In this document: positions 1 through 6,139 of the stretch, in pieces | How positions within the stretch are numbered: position 1 is the stretch's first letter | Layout: the number at the start of each line of letters is the position of its first letter | Source of the DNA: Natronomonas sp. | Lineage (GTDB): Archaea; Halobacteriota; Halobacteria; Halobacteriales; Haloarculaceae | Reading direction: 5' to 3' | DNA: 8,456 bases | NCBI GenBank assembly: GCA_007121575.1 | Contig: SKKJ01000161.1 | Location: 1-8,456, forward strand | Program-made: the position numbers and the translations under genes | Notes under the pieces: generated by a model | Database searches by the model: none | What the model was told of the DNA's origin: nothing | The model's input: only the letters and a program-made list of their open reading frames with translations

Positions 1-795
1 AACATCATCGACCGGATCGAGGGAAGCGAAGAGTACGCGGAGACGCGCGATCGACGCGTCCCGGCCGCCGAAGCCGGTATTCGAACCGATGCGGTCGCCC
101 GATCGGCGCGATATCTCGCCCAGGACGTGAACGCGACGGCGATCGTCTGTCTCTCCGAATCCGGATACACCGCTCGCAAAGCGGCGAAGTTTCGCCCCGC
201 TGTCCCGATCATCGCGACGACGCCGAACGATCGCGTCCGCCGACAACTGGCGATCACGTGGGGCGTTAACGCCCGGTATGCGACCTACGCGGCCGATATG
301 GATGCGGCCCTCGAGACGGCCGTCCAAAGCGCGATCGATGTGGGGCTCGCAGAAAGCGGCGACACGATCATCGTCTTGGCGGGGATGATGAACGAATTCC
401 CCGATACCGACGTGGCGAATACGCTGAAAGTTCACGTCGTCGCAGAGACGATCGCAACCGGCAGAAGCGTCGTCTCCGGACAGGTCGCCGCTCCGATCGC
501 TCGAACGGCTGACGGCGATTTGACCGACGTCTCGGACGGTTCGATCCTCGTATTACCGGCTGGCTTCGATGCCGAATTCACCGGCGATGTTTCGAAGATC
601 GCCGGAATAATCGCGGTCGACTCTGGATTGACGGGCTATCCGGCGATCATCGCACGCGAACTCGGCGTGCCAATGATCTCCGGCGCGACGCTTCCGTCTT
701 CGATCGAAGATGGCGAACAGCTCACGCTTGATGGCGAACGAGCCGTCGTCTACGAAGGCGACGTCACGGCCGGTCAAAGAGAGCTACGCCGGTGA
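1..795 (+). CDS. pyk: Pyruvate kinase, C-terminal part (5' truncated by window edge)
   Basis: This is the C-terminal 264 residues of pyruvate kinase, which makes pyruvate and ATP from phosphoenolpyruvate and ADP at the end of glycolysis. The reading frame is open from base 1, so the catalytic barrel lies upstream of the window. Bases about 85-450 encode the alpha/beta C-terminal domain, with the typical stretches TAIVCLSESGYTARKAAKFRP and NTLKVHVV. Bases about 450-790 encode an added PEP-utilising mobile (phosphohistidine-type) domain, as in other long pyruvate kinases; this ends in GVPMISGAT and a short tail. Where that domain normally has T-S-H with the phosphorylatable His, this protein reads L-T-G-Y-P-A (Tyr at 637-639), so phosphotransfer by this domain is unlikely. 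A GTG at 127 is an internal Val codon, not a start. An oligo-T run follows at 852-856. Confidence 0.93.
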   Translation, partial: NIIDRIEGSEEYAETRDRRVPAAEAGIRTDAVARSARYLAQDVNATAIVCLSESGYTARKAAKFRPAVPIIATTPNDRVRRQLAITWGVNARYATYAADMDAALETAVQSAIDVGLAESGDTIIVLAGMMNEFPDTDVANTLKVHVVAETIATGRSVVSGQVAAPIARTADGDLTDVSDGSILVLPAGFDAEFTGDVSKIAGIIAVDSGLTGYPAIIARELGVPMISGATLPSSIEDGEQLTLDGERAVVYEGDVTAGQRELRR

Positions 796-851
796 GGTAA
801 CGACGGGTTCACCGACGGTTTCGTCACTTCGTTTGCACGCGCTCGAAACGC

Positions 852-856
852 TTTTT
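852..856 (+). terminator. Oligo-T run downstream of pyruvate kinase
   Basis: Five Ts lie 57 bases after the pyruvate kinase stop codon, without a clear hairpin. Archaeal RNA polymerase often stops at such runs. The run also lies just before the hsp20 promoter, so it could alternatively be part of that promoter region. Confidence 0.3.
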
Positions 857-872
857 CTTCCGCCACCGGGGC

Positions 873-879
873 CTTTAAC
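873..879 (+). promoter_or_regulatory. TATA-like box of hsp20
   Basis: The sequence CTTTAAC is centred about 28 bases before the ATG at 904. That is the spacing expected for a leaderless archaeal transcript, and no Shine-Dalgarno sequence precedes the ATG. A second A/T run, preceded by CGAAACG, lies at 845-856 and could be an alternative box. Confidence 0.4.
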
Positions 880-903
880 GCACGAGCGCTCATATCATTA
901 CGC

Positions 904-1251
904 ATGCAACTGCGCGAAGCGCTGGGTGAGCTTCCCGAAACGGTCTTCGCTGATCTACTGGAGAGTGAAGACGGATACGTGCTCGTGGTCGATCTACCGG
1001 GGGTGACTCCAGAGACCGTCGACGTGACGATCGAAGGCAGACAGCTTCAGATCGAGGCTCGAAGGGAGAAGAACGTCCCCGAAGGATTCAACTATCTCTC
1101 CGAGGAACGAGCGCTCTTTCTCGATGCGGATCTTCCGTTGCCCCCCGACGTGACCGGTGCCGACGCCGAAGGAACGATCGATCGCGGCGTCCTCACACTC
1201 ACGCTGCCGAAATCGGACGCCGATAGCGGCCAACAGATCCCCATCTCGTGA
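904..1251 (+). CDS. Hsp20/alpha-crystallin small heat-shock protein
   Basis: This is a 115-residue small heat-shock protein, an ATP-independent cytoplasmic holdase that binds unfolding proteins and forms oligomers. The N-terminal arm is short (about 22 residues). The alpha-crystallin domain runs from about 23 to 105. It contains VVDLPGVTPETVDVTIEG near 28-45, QIEARRE, and the closing strand motif GVLTLTLPK near 95-103. The protein ends with IPI at 112-114, a good match to the C-terminal I-x-I anchor that binds a neighbouring dimer. The family usually has a conserved Arg just before the F-x-LP strand; here the region reads ALFLDADLPLP and that Arg is absent. The ATG at 904 is chosen because it gives a full domain and fits the TATA spacing. 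It lies 108 bases after pyruvate kinase and 79 bases before the kinase gene, in the same direction. Confidence 0.9.
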   Translation: MQLREALGELPETVFADLLESEDGYVLVVDLPGVTPETVDVTIEGRQLQIEARREKNVPEGFNYLSEERALFLDADLPLPPDVTGADAEGTIDRGVLTLTLPKSDADSGQQIPIS

Positions 1252-1267
1252 CGGGAAGCGTCGAATT

Positions 1268-1286
1268 GATGAGTTGCGATCTCATC
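1268..1286 (+). repeat. Short inverted repeat between hsp20 and the ABC1 kinase gene
   Basis: GATGAG (1268-1273) and CTCATC (1281-1286) form a perfect 6-bp stem with a 7-base loop, 17 bases after the hsp20 stop. A pyrimidine-rich tract follows but no T run. It could weaken readthrough or stabilise an mRNA end; it may also be chance. Confidence 0.3.
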
Positions 1287-1316
1287 TTCGCTTTCCAGTC
1301 ACTGTCGCGGTCGCTT

Positions 1317-1321
1317 GAGGT
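1317..1321 (+). promoter_or_regulatory. Shine-Dalgarno site deciding the ABC1 kinase start
   Basis: GAGGT lies 9 bases before the ATG at 1331 but only 3 bases before an in-frame GTG at 1325. The spacing favours the ATG. No TATA-like box is visible in the preceding gap, so this gene is probably translated from a leadered transcript, perhaps shared with hsp20. Confidence 0.5.
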
Positions 1322-1330
1322 ATCGTGGTA

Positions 1331-2983
1331 ATGCTTCGGGCGTACCGCCGGTTCCTCGTTGTCTCCTATCAGTTTCTCCCACTGTTGTTCGCGTACGCTC
1401 GCGATGCGAACCGGTTTCTCTTCTTCGGTCCGAGCCGAACGGTCGATTCGGAAACCCGTCGAAAACGGGCTCGCTCGTTGCTTCAATCGATGTTGACGCT
1501 CGGGCCGACCTTTATCAAACTCGGCCAACTCCTCTCGACGCGACCGGACGTATTGCCGCCGGAGTATATCGATGAATTCGAACGGCTTCAAGACGATGTT
1601 CCTCCTGCTGAGTGGGAGAACGCCCGCGAAGTTATCGAAGCCGATGTCGGGCCGATCGATGACGTATTCGAGACGTTCGACACCGAGGCGATCAGCGGTG
1701 CGAGCCTCGGACAGGTGTATACCGCCCGCGCAGACGGACGAAACGTCGCGGTGAAGGTTCGGCGGCCGGGGATCGAGCCGCTCGTCGAAGCGGACCTTCG
1801 TGTGGTTCGGTGGTCCCTGCCTGTTTTGATGCGGTTCGTCGGCGAAGCTCGATCGTTTTCGCTCGAAACGCTCGCCGATGAGTTCGAAAAGACGATCCGA
1901 GAGGAGATGGACTACGAGCGCGAACGCCGGATGCTCGTCGAGATCGGAAACAACTTCGAGGAGAACGACCGGATTCGGATACCGAACGCGATCGCCGAGC
2001 TATCGAGCGATCGAGTGTTGACGATGGAGTACGTCGGCGGGACGAAAATCTCGGATGTCGACGATCTCGACCAACTGGGTATCGATCGGACCGAACTCGC
2101 CGAACGGCTCCAGCGGATCTATTTCCAAATGATCGTCAAAGACGGCGTCTTCCACGCCGACCCGCATCCGGGAAACCTCGCGGTCGCCGAAGACGGCACG
2201 ATCGTGTTTTATGACTTCGGGATGTCTGGACGCGTCGATCCGTTCATCCAAGAGAAAATCATCGAGTTTTACATGGCGATCGCGGCGCAAGACACCGACG
2301 CGATTCTGGATGCGCTCATCGATATGGGAACGTTAAGCCCTGACGCGGATCGGAAGGTGATGGCCAACATCATGGAACTCGCGATCGCGGACGCTCGCGG
2401 CGAAGATATCGAGCAGTACCGCGTCCAACAGATCATCCAGCAGGTCGAGGATACGATCTATGAGTTCCCGCTACGGCTCCCGCCGAATCTCGCGTTGGTC
2501 CTGCGGGTGGCGACCGTCGTCGAGGGCGTCTGTGTCACGCTCGATTCCGACTTCGATTTCATCGCGGTTGCGACCGACTTCCTCCGCGAAGAGGGGTATA
2601 TCGAAGCGGGCGCGCGCGAGTACGTCGCCGACCGTGCCGAGGAGTTCCGGACGCTCGGTGAGTCGATGGTTCGGGTTCCGCCAAAACTCGAGTCGGTGCT
2701 CGATGATCTCGACCGCGGGAACGTCACGCTGGTCGTCGAGTTCGACGCGGACGAGAAGGCGTTCGATCTGCTCGCAAAACGGATCGTTCTCGGAGCGCTG
2801 TTGGCGACGACGGTCCTTTCGGCGTCGATGCTGTACGCGTTCTCGACGATCGAAGCAACGCTCGTCGCACTCGCCGTGTCGGTCCCGCTCGCGCTGTTAT
2901 TGTGGCGGTCGTTCCGCAAGCGTCGGCGACTCCGCGGCGGGCCGAAGTTCACCCGACAGCGGATGCGAGAACGCCAAAAATAG
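1331..2983 (+). CDS. ABC1/UbiB-family atypical protein kinase-like membrane protein
   Basis: This 550-residue protein belongs to the ABC1/UbiB/COQ8 (ADCK) family of atypical kinases. Members act as ATPases or kinases at membranes and are linked to isoprenoid quinone biosynthesis or lipid homeostasis; the haloarchaeal role is not fixed by sequence. The family hallmark KLGQ is at 63-66, followed by LLSTRPDVLPPEY. The modified glycine-rich loop SGASLGQVY is near 122-130 and the nucleotide-binding Lys is in VAVKVRRPG (Lys142). EEMDYERE near 191-198 has the C-helix acidic residues. The catalytic loop is HADPHPGN (Asp277, Asn282), and YDFG carries the metal-binding Asp295. Two hydrophobic helices at about 484-504 and 507-526, followed by a basic tail, should anchor the C terminus in the membrane. 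All catalytic motifs are intact. The start could also be GTG 1325, two codons upstream. The insertion element begins about 40 bases after the stop. Confidence 0.93.
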   Translation: MLRAYRRFLVVSYQFLPLLFAYARDANRFLFFGPSRTVDSETRRKRARSLLQSMLTLGPTFIKLGQLLSTRPDVLPPEYIDEFERLQDDVPPAEWENAREVIEADVGPIDDVFETFDTEAISGASLGQVYTARADGRNVAVKVRRPGIEPLVEADLRVVRWSLPVLMRFVGEARSFSLETLADEFEKTIREEMDYERERRMLVEIGNNFEENDRIRIPNAIAELSSDRVLTMEYVGGTKISDVDDLDQLGIDRTELAERLQRIYFQMIVKDGVFHADPHPGNLAVAEDGTIVFYDFGMSGRVDPFIQEKIIEFYMAIAAQDTDAILDALIDMGTLSPDADRKVMANIMELAIADARGEDIEQYRVQQIIQQVEDTIYEFPLRLPPNLALVLRVATVVEGVCVTLDSDFDFIAVATDFLREEGYIEAGAREYVADRAEEFRTLGESMVRVPPKLESVLDDLDRGNVTLVVEFDADEKAFDLLAKRIVLGALLATTVLSASMLYAFSTIEATLVALAVSVPLALLLWRSFRKRRRLRGGPKFTRQRMRERQK

Positions 2984-3042
2984 CGAACGTGATCGATGAC
3001 CGAGACTCGTGACAGATGATTATATGCGGAGCAGGCGCAATA

Positions 3043-3062
3043 CCACGGGTTTTAGCCCATGG
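3043..3062 (+). repeat. Left-end subterminal hairpin of the element
   Basis: The left arm (3043-3049) is CCACGGG, the loop is TTTTAG (3050-3055) and the right arm (3056-3062) is CCCATGG. Seven pairs form with a single C-A mismatch. In IS200/IS605 elements such imperfect hairpins are bound by TnpA as single-stranded DNA. Between here and tnpB I see no tnpA remnant; the remaining 100 bases are non-coding left end. Confidence 0.6.
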
Positions 3063-3159
3063 ATACGCGCCGTCACTTGATGCCGCCAACCACCAAGAAC
3101 AGCATGAGGGGATCTTCCACCGCTGTCAATCCGAACCTTTAGAATACACGTGAGTATAA

Positions 3160-4497
3160 GTGATTATACAGACGTTCGGAATGCTGGAGGTTCACCGCAC
3201 TCATCGGGCGAAGATCCTCAATCTTTCACAGGTAGAGGACTCGCTCGACCGACACGGATGGGCGGCCAGCAAACTCTGGAACGTTGCGAACTACCACTCC
3301 CGCAACGTGTGGGAGGAAACGGGTGAGATTCCCGACCACAGCGACCTCAAAACCGAGTTGAAGACTCACACCAAATACAAGGGACTGCACAGCCAGTCCA
3401 GTCAGCGCGTTCTGGAGGAGCTCGCTGAAGCCTTCAACTCGTGGTACGGCTCTGATGACCGTCGTGCGAATCCGCCCGGCTACCGCAAGAACAACTACTA
3501 TGACTCGGAAGGCCGTCGCGTCCACGAAGAACACCCACGCAGTACGGTCACGTGGAAACAGAACGGCATTCGCCATGACACCAAAAACAACCGTGTCCGC
3601 CTCTCGAAGGGCGCGAATCACAAAGAAGACCCCAAAGCGTGGGAATACATCCTTGTCGAATACGAAACCCGACCCGGTGTTGAGGTGAAAAATCTCCAAC
3701 AGGTTCGTGCTGTCTACGACAACGCGAAGGGTCGGTGGGAACTGCATCTCGTCTGTAAAGACGAGATAGAGACGCCTACCGCCCCCGGCACTGAGACAGC
3801 AGGCATCGATCTCGGTATCTGCAACTTCGCCGCCGTCGCCTACAGCACTGAGGAAGCCGACCTGTATCCCGGCAATCGGTTGAAACAGGATGGCTACTAC
3901 TTCCCGAAAGAGATCGCCAAGTGCGATGATTCGGGTGGTGAACGGGCCACGCGGTTGCACCACACGTGGAGCGAGCGCCGGACGCACTTCTTCCACAGTC
4001 TCGCTACAAACATCGTTGAGCGATGCGTCGAGAAAGAAGTTGGGCGTATCAACGTCGGGGAGCTCGCTGGTGTCAGAGAGGACGAGCCCGGCGACTCGAA
4101 GAACTGGGGTCGGCATGGCAACCTCGACTTGCACGGGTGGGCGTTCGACCGCTTCACCAAGATTCTCACGTACAAGGCGAAAGTCAAGGGTATCGACGTC
4201 GTAGCGGTGTCCGAGCGAGACACGAGCAAGACCTGTTGCGTCTGCGGTACGGAAGACGACAGTCAGCGCGTTGAACGCGGGTTGTACGTGTGTGAGGAGT
4301 GCGATTCGGCGTTCAACGCAGACGTGAACGGGGCTGAGAACATCCGTCTTGACACTAACAAGGAAAGTAACTCTGAGTCTGCACCCGGTTTGGGTGGGGA
4401 TAGGAGTACCGGCTGGTTGGCACAGCCAGCAGTCTACCTATATGACTTGTCCAGCGGATTCCAACCGCAGGAACAAGTGGTAGAGTGCAAACCCTAA
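3160..4497 (+). CDS. tnpB: TnpB, RNA-guided RuvC nuclease of an IS1341-type element
   Basis: This 445-residue TnpB appears intact. TnpB proteins use an RNA from the element's right end to cut double-stranded DNA next to a short motif, which favours retention of the element. The N-terminal half carries the typical haloarchaeal start LEVHRTHRAKIL and the motif HSQSSQRVLEELAEAFNSW near 77-95. The RuvC-like catalytic residues are present: Asp217 in GIDLGI, Glu301 in NVGELAG, and Asp388 in FNADVNGAENI. A zinc ribbon lies between the last two, with Cys359/Cys362 and Cys378/Cys381. A tail of about 55 residues follows, whose DNA overlaps the presumed omega RNA. The GTG at 3160 is used because residues before the internal ATG (3181) look like coding sequence in relatives; ATG 3181 with TATAA at 3155-3159 upstream is a real alternative. 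The host hexamer CGATCG is absent here, consistent with transfer. Confidence 0.92.
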   Translation: MIIQTFGMLEVHRTHRAKILNLSQVEDSLDRHGWAASKLWNVANYHSRNVWEETGEIPDHSDLKTELKTHTKYKGLHSQSSQRVLEELAEAFNSWYGSDDRRANPPGYRKNNYYDSEGRRVHEEHPRSTVTWKQNGIRHDTKNNRVRLSKGANHKEDPKAWEYILVEYETRPGVEVKNLQQVRAVYDNAKGRWELHLVCKDEIETPTAPGTETAGIDLGICNFAAVAYSTEEADLYPGNRLKQDGYYFPKEIAKCDDSGGERATRLHHTWSERRTHFFHSLATNIVERCVEKEVGRINVGELAGVREDEPGDSKNWGRHGNLDLHGWAFDRFTKILTYKAKVKGIDVVAVSERDTSKTCCVCGTEDDSQRVERGLYVCEECDSAFNADVNGAENIRLDTNKESNSESAPGLGGDRSTGWLAQPAVYLYDLSSGFQPQEQVVECKP

Positions 4498-4566
4498 GAT
4501 CCCAACTGCGGTCGGGATCCCTCCGCGTTCACGCGGAGGAGGATGTCAATCGACGACAGTCGTCGT
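4387..4566 (+). ncRNA. Probable omega RNA (reRNA) with 3' guide
   Basis: The 3' end of tnpB and the right end can form a compact set of stems. These are GGTTTG 4387-4392 with CAAACC 4488-4493; GGCTG 4411-4415 with CAGCC 4423-4427; CTACC 4434-4438 with GGTAG 4479-4483; ACTTGT 4445-4450 with ACAAGT 4473-4478; GATCCC 4498-4503 with GGGATC 4514-4519; and the right hairpin 4520-4539. The loop CTGCGGT (4506-4512) is exactly complementary to ACCGCAG (4464-4470), a possible pseudoknot. TnpB omega RNAs are known to arise from this region, with a guide of roughly 16-20 bases just past the element end. The guide would start at 4550. The 5' end and guide length are estimates, and transcription is inferred. 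Confidence 0.55.
4520..4539 (+). repeat. Right-end subterminal hairpin of the element
   Basis: CCTCCGCG (4520-4527) and CGCGGAGG (4532-4539) form a perfect 8-bp stem with loop TTCA. It directly abuts the GATCCC/GGGATC stem, so the two could stack coaxially. It serves as the TnpA recognition structure in DNA and probably as the last stem of the omega RNA before the guide. Confidence 0.75.
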
Positions 4567-4920
4567 CGTTCCGGCTTCCTCGACGATGAAAAACAGATGG
4601 CTAAACGGTTCGTCCGCGTCGTCGGTGTTGCCGTGCCAGTGTTCTTCGCCCGGCGGGAACATGATTAAATCCCCTTCGGAAACGGTCCGTTCTTCGTCTC
4701 GGGTGGCGACGACACCGGTTCCGTCGGTGACGTAGAGAAGCTGCACGCCGGCGTGTGTGTGAAACCTCGTCCGCTCGCCCGGTCGGAACGTCACTTCGGC
4801 GGATCGCACCGTGTTTCCATCGAACTCGGTTCGGACGCCGTCCTTTTTCAGCGCCACTGACTTTTGGACATCGCTTTCCATCTCTTCGCCTTCCGTCGAC
4901 GGTATGTTGGTTACTTCCAT
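4546..4920 (-). CDS. Small single-domain cupin protein
   Basis: This is a 124-residue cytoplasmic cupin, a small beta-barrel that usually binds a metal ion and can be an enzyme or a sensor-like binding protein; no substrate can be assigned. Motif 1, G-x5-H-x-H-x3-E-x6-G, appears as Gly48, His54, His56, then Gln60 in place of Glu, and Gly67. Motif 2 is perfect: Gly83, Pro89, Gly91, His94 and Asn98 in GDLIMFPPGEEHWHGN. The ATG at 4920 is preferred over a TTG five codons upstream, because ATG fits a short leader. The stop codon (4546-4548) lies inside the TCAA end of the tnpB element. The protein ends in TTTTVVD, and the last Asp codon straddles the junction. The gene is divergent from the aminotransferase, with 92 bases between starts. 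Confidence 0.85.
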   Translation of the reverse strand: MEVTNIPSTEGEEMESDVQKSVALKKDGVRTEFDGNTVRSAEVTFRPGERTRFHTHAGVQLLYVTDGTGVVATRDEERTVSEGDLIMFPPGEEHWHGNTDDADEPFSHLFFIVEEAGTTTTVVD

Positions 4921-4950
4921 GGTCGTTCGGCACAAACGAGAGACAGGTAC

Positions 4951-4957
4951 TTTTTGC
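4951..4957 (-). promoter_or_regulatory. Possible TATA-like box of the cupin gene
   Basis: On the minus strand GCAAAAA lies about 31-37 bases before the cupin ATG at 4920. No Shine-Dalgarno sequence is visible, so a short-leader or leaderless transcript is likely. The match to a haloarchaeal TATA box is weak. Confidence 0.25.
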
Positions 4958-4983
4958 TACCGGTGTTTCGGCGCTTCAGCACA

Positions 4984-4990
4984 CCTATTA
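4984..4990 (+). promoter_or_regulatory. TATA-like box of the aminotransferase gene
   Basis: CCTATTA is centred about 26 bases before the ATG at 5013, which fits a leaderless transcript. It lies in the 92-base gap shared with the divergent cupin gene, so both genes could respond to one regulator; I see no clear operator repeat there. Confidence 0.4.
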
Positions 4991-5012
4991 CGCCACCGTC
5001 CATCGTTCGGCT

Positions 5013-6077
5013 ATGCAGATCGCTCCGTTTACGCTCGAACGCTGGTTTGCGGAGGTCGAAGCTGACGCTGATATCATGCTCGCCGAAAGCGGCGTTCGCC
5101 CGCTTTCGATCGATCGGTTCGATCTCGACGTCGGCGAACTCGGGTACGTGATTCCGACCGCGGGTGAGCCGGACCTGCGGGAAGCTGTCGGGACACGTCA
5201 CGGTCGAACGGTCGAGGAAACGATCTTCACCTGTGGGACACAGGAGGCGAACTTTCTCACGCTCTGTTCGCTTCTCGAGTCGCACGCCGTCGTCGTAACG
5301 CCGACGTACGGCTCGTTACCCGGGCTCGCGGACGCGCTCGGCGAAGTGACTCACGTTCCGCTCGAACCACCTGAGTGGGAACTCGATCCAGACGCGGTCG
5401 CCGAATCGATTCGGCCCGATACCGACGTCGTGATCGTCGTCAACCCGAACAACCCAACCGGACGCTATCATCCGGAGGAAACGATGCGGGCGGTATACGA
5501 CCACTGTGCCGACAACGGAACGTATCTCCTCTGTGATGAGGTCTATCGGTTGTTATCCCCCGACCCGATCGACCCGGTCGCTAGCTTCGGTCGATACGGC
5601 ATCTCTACCGGTGGTGTCTCGAAATCGTTCGGGCTCGCCGGGCTCCGGTTCGGATGGCTCTGTGGACCCCGTGCGGTCGTCGCTGCCGCCGAAAACTGGA
5701 AGGACTATACGACGATCTCCCCGCCGAAGATCGGCCACCATATCGCAGCACAGGCGATCGAGCGTCGCGAAGAGATCCTCTCGGAGAATCGCGAACACGT
5801 CGAGAAAAACCGCAGACTCGTCGAGGCGTTCCTCGACGAATACGGACTCGCATGGTCCGATCCCGACTGCGGCGTCAATGCCTTCCTCGAAGTGCCGGAG
5901 GGGTTTGCGGGGGGGCAATCGTTCTGTCGAAGTCTCGTCACCGAAGAATCGGTCGTACTCGCACCCGGCGAAGCGTTCGATCGACCGGCATGGGTCCGAA
6001 TCGGTTTCGGACTGCCCACCGAAGAACTCGAAGACGGCCTCTCTCGACTCGCGGCCTTTCTCGATCGACACGCCTGA
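5013..6077 (+). CDS. Class I/II PLP-dependent aminotransferase
   Basis: This 354-residue cytoplasmic enzyme has fold-type I PLP aminotransferase motifs and should move an amino group between an amino acid and a keto acid; the substrate is unknown. The family motif NPNNPTG is at 144-150 (PLP-contacting Asn147), and CDEVY at 174-178 carries Asp175 that pairs with the PLP nitrogen. The Schiff-base Lys204 is in GGVSKSFGLAGLRFGW, with the phosphate-binding Arg212. The C-terminal substrate-carboxylate Arg is Arg329 in WVRIGFG. It is somewhat shorter than the usual 380-400 residues, mainly at the N terminus. The reading frame stays open back to 4755, but that extension lies over the cupin gene; ATG 5013 fits the TATA box and the family start. 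It converges on the dehydrogenase gene, 62 bases away. Confidence 0.9.
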   Translation: MQIAPFTLERWFAEVEADADIMLAESGVRPLSIDRFDLDVGELGYVIPTAGEPDLREAVGTRHGRTVEETIFTCGTQEANFLTLCSLLESHAVVVTPTYGSLPGLADALGEVTHVPLEPPEWELDPDAVAESIRPDTDVVIVVNPNNPTGRYHPEETMRAVYDHCADNGTYLLCDEVYRLLSPDPIDPVASFGRYGISTGGVSKSFGLAGLRFGWLCGPRAVVAAAENWKDYTTISPPKIGHHIAAQAIERREEILSENREHVEKNRRLVEAFLDEYGLAWSDPDCGVNAFLEVPEGFAGGQSFCRSLVTEESVVLAPGEAFDRPAWVRIGFGLPTEELEDGLSRLAAFLDRHA

Positions 6078-6089
6078 CGAGGTGGGTAC

Positions 6090-6102
6090 TTCACCCGGTG
6101 AA
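6090..6102. repeat. Short palindrome between convergent genes
   Basis: TTCACC (6090-6095) and GGTGAA (6097-6102) form a perfect inverted repeat around one base, in the 62-base gap between the aminotransferase and dehydrogenase stops. With so small a spacer it is not a normal RNA hairpin. It could be a protein-binding site or chance. No T run for a terminator is visible on either strand here. Confidence 0.3.
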
Positions 6103-6139
6103 TGAGTGTTCGATACGGGTCCGGTACTCGTTCGACACG

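Larger units (their letters stand above)
3024..4549 (+). mobile_element. IS200/IS605-superfamily solo-tnpB (IS1341-type) element
   Basis: A single tnpB is flanked by subterminal hairpins and no tnpA is present, so any movement needs a TnpA supplied in trans. The right boundary is placed after TCAA (4546-4549), ten bases past the foot of the right hairpin; TCAA is also the right cleavage site of IS608. The left boundary is placed after TTAT (3020-3023), which resembles the IS608 left site TTAC. The four bases just before the left hairpin, AATA (3039-3042), match TTAT base for base in the parallel order used by IS608 left-end guide sequences. The boundaries are inferred by analogy, with an uncertainty of a few bases on the left. 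The element lies between the 3' ends of the ABC1 kinase and cupin genes. Confidence 0.75.

Noticed and set aside
127..129. GTG as a start codon for the first gene
   Set aside because: The frame is open and pyruvate kinase-like from base 1, so this is an internal Val codon.
3062..3159. A tnpA gene or remnant before tnpB
   Set aside because: The stretch is too short and has no open frame resembling the Y1 transposase. It is treated as non-coding left end.
3226..4134. Long open frame on the minus strand opposite tnpB (302 codons)
   Set aside because: It is an antisense shadow of a gene with clear TnpB motifs. The predicted protein shows no recognisable domain.
4551..4565. Palindrome after the element as a transcription terminator of tnpB
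   Set aside because: It has no T run, and it consists of repetitive Thr/Val codons of the cupin gene. It is better explained as coding repeats that happen to fall in the guide.
4755..5012. Upstream extension of the aminotransferase frame
   Set aside because: It lies antisense to the cupin gene and has no family similarity. The ATG at 5013 fits the promoter and the family.
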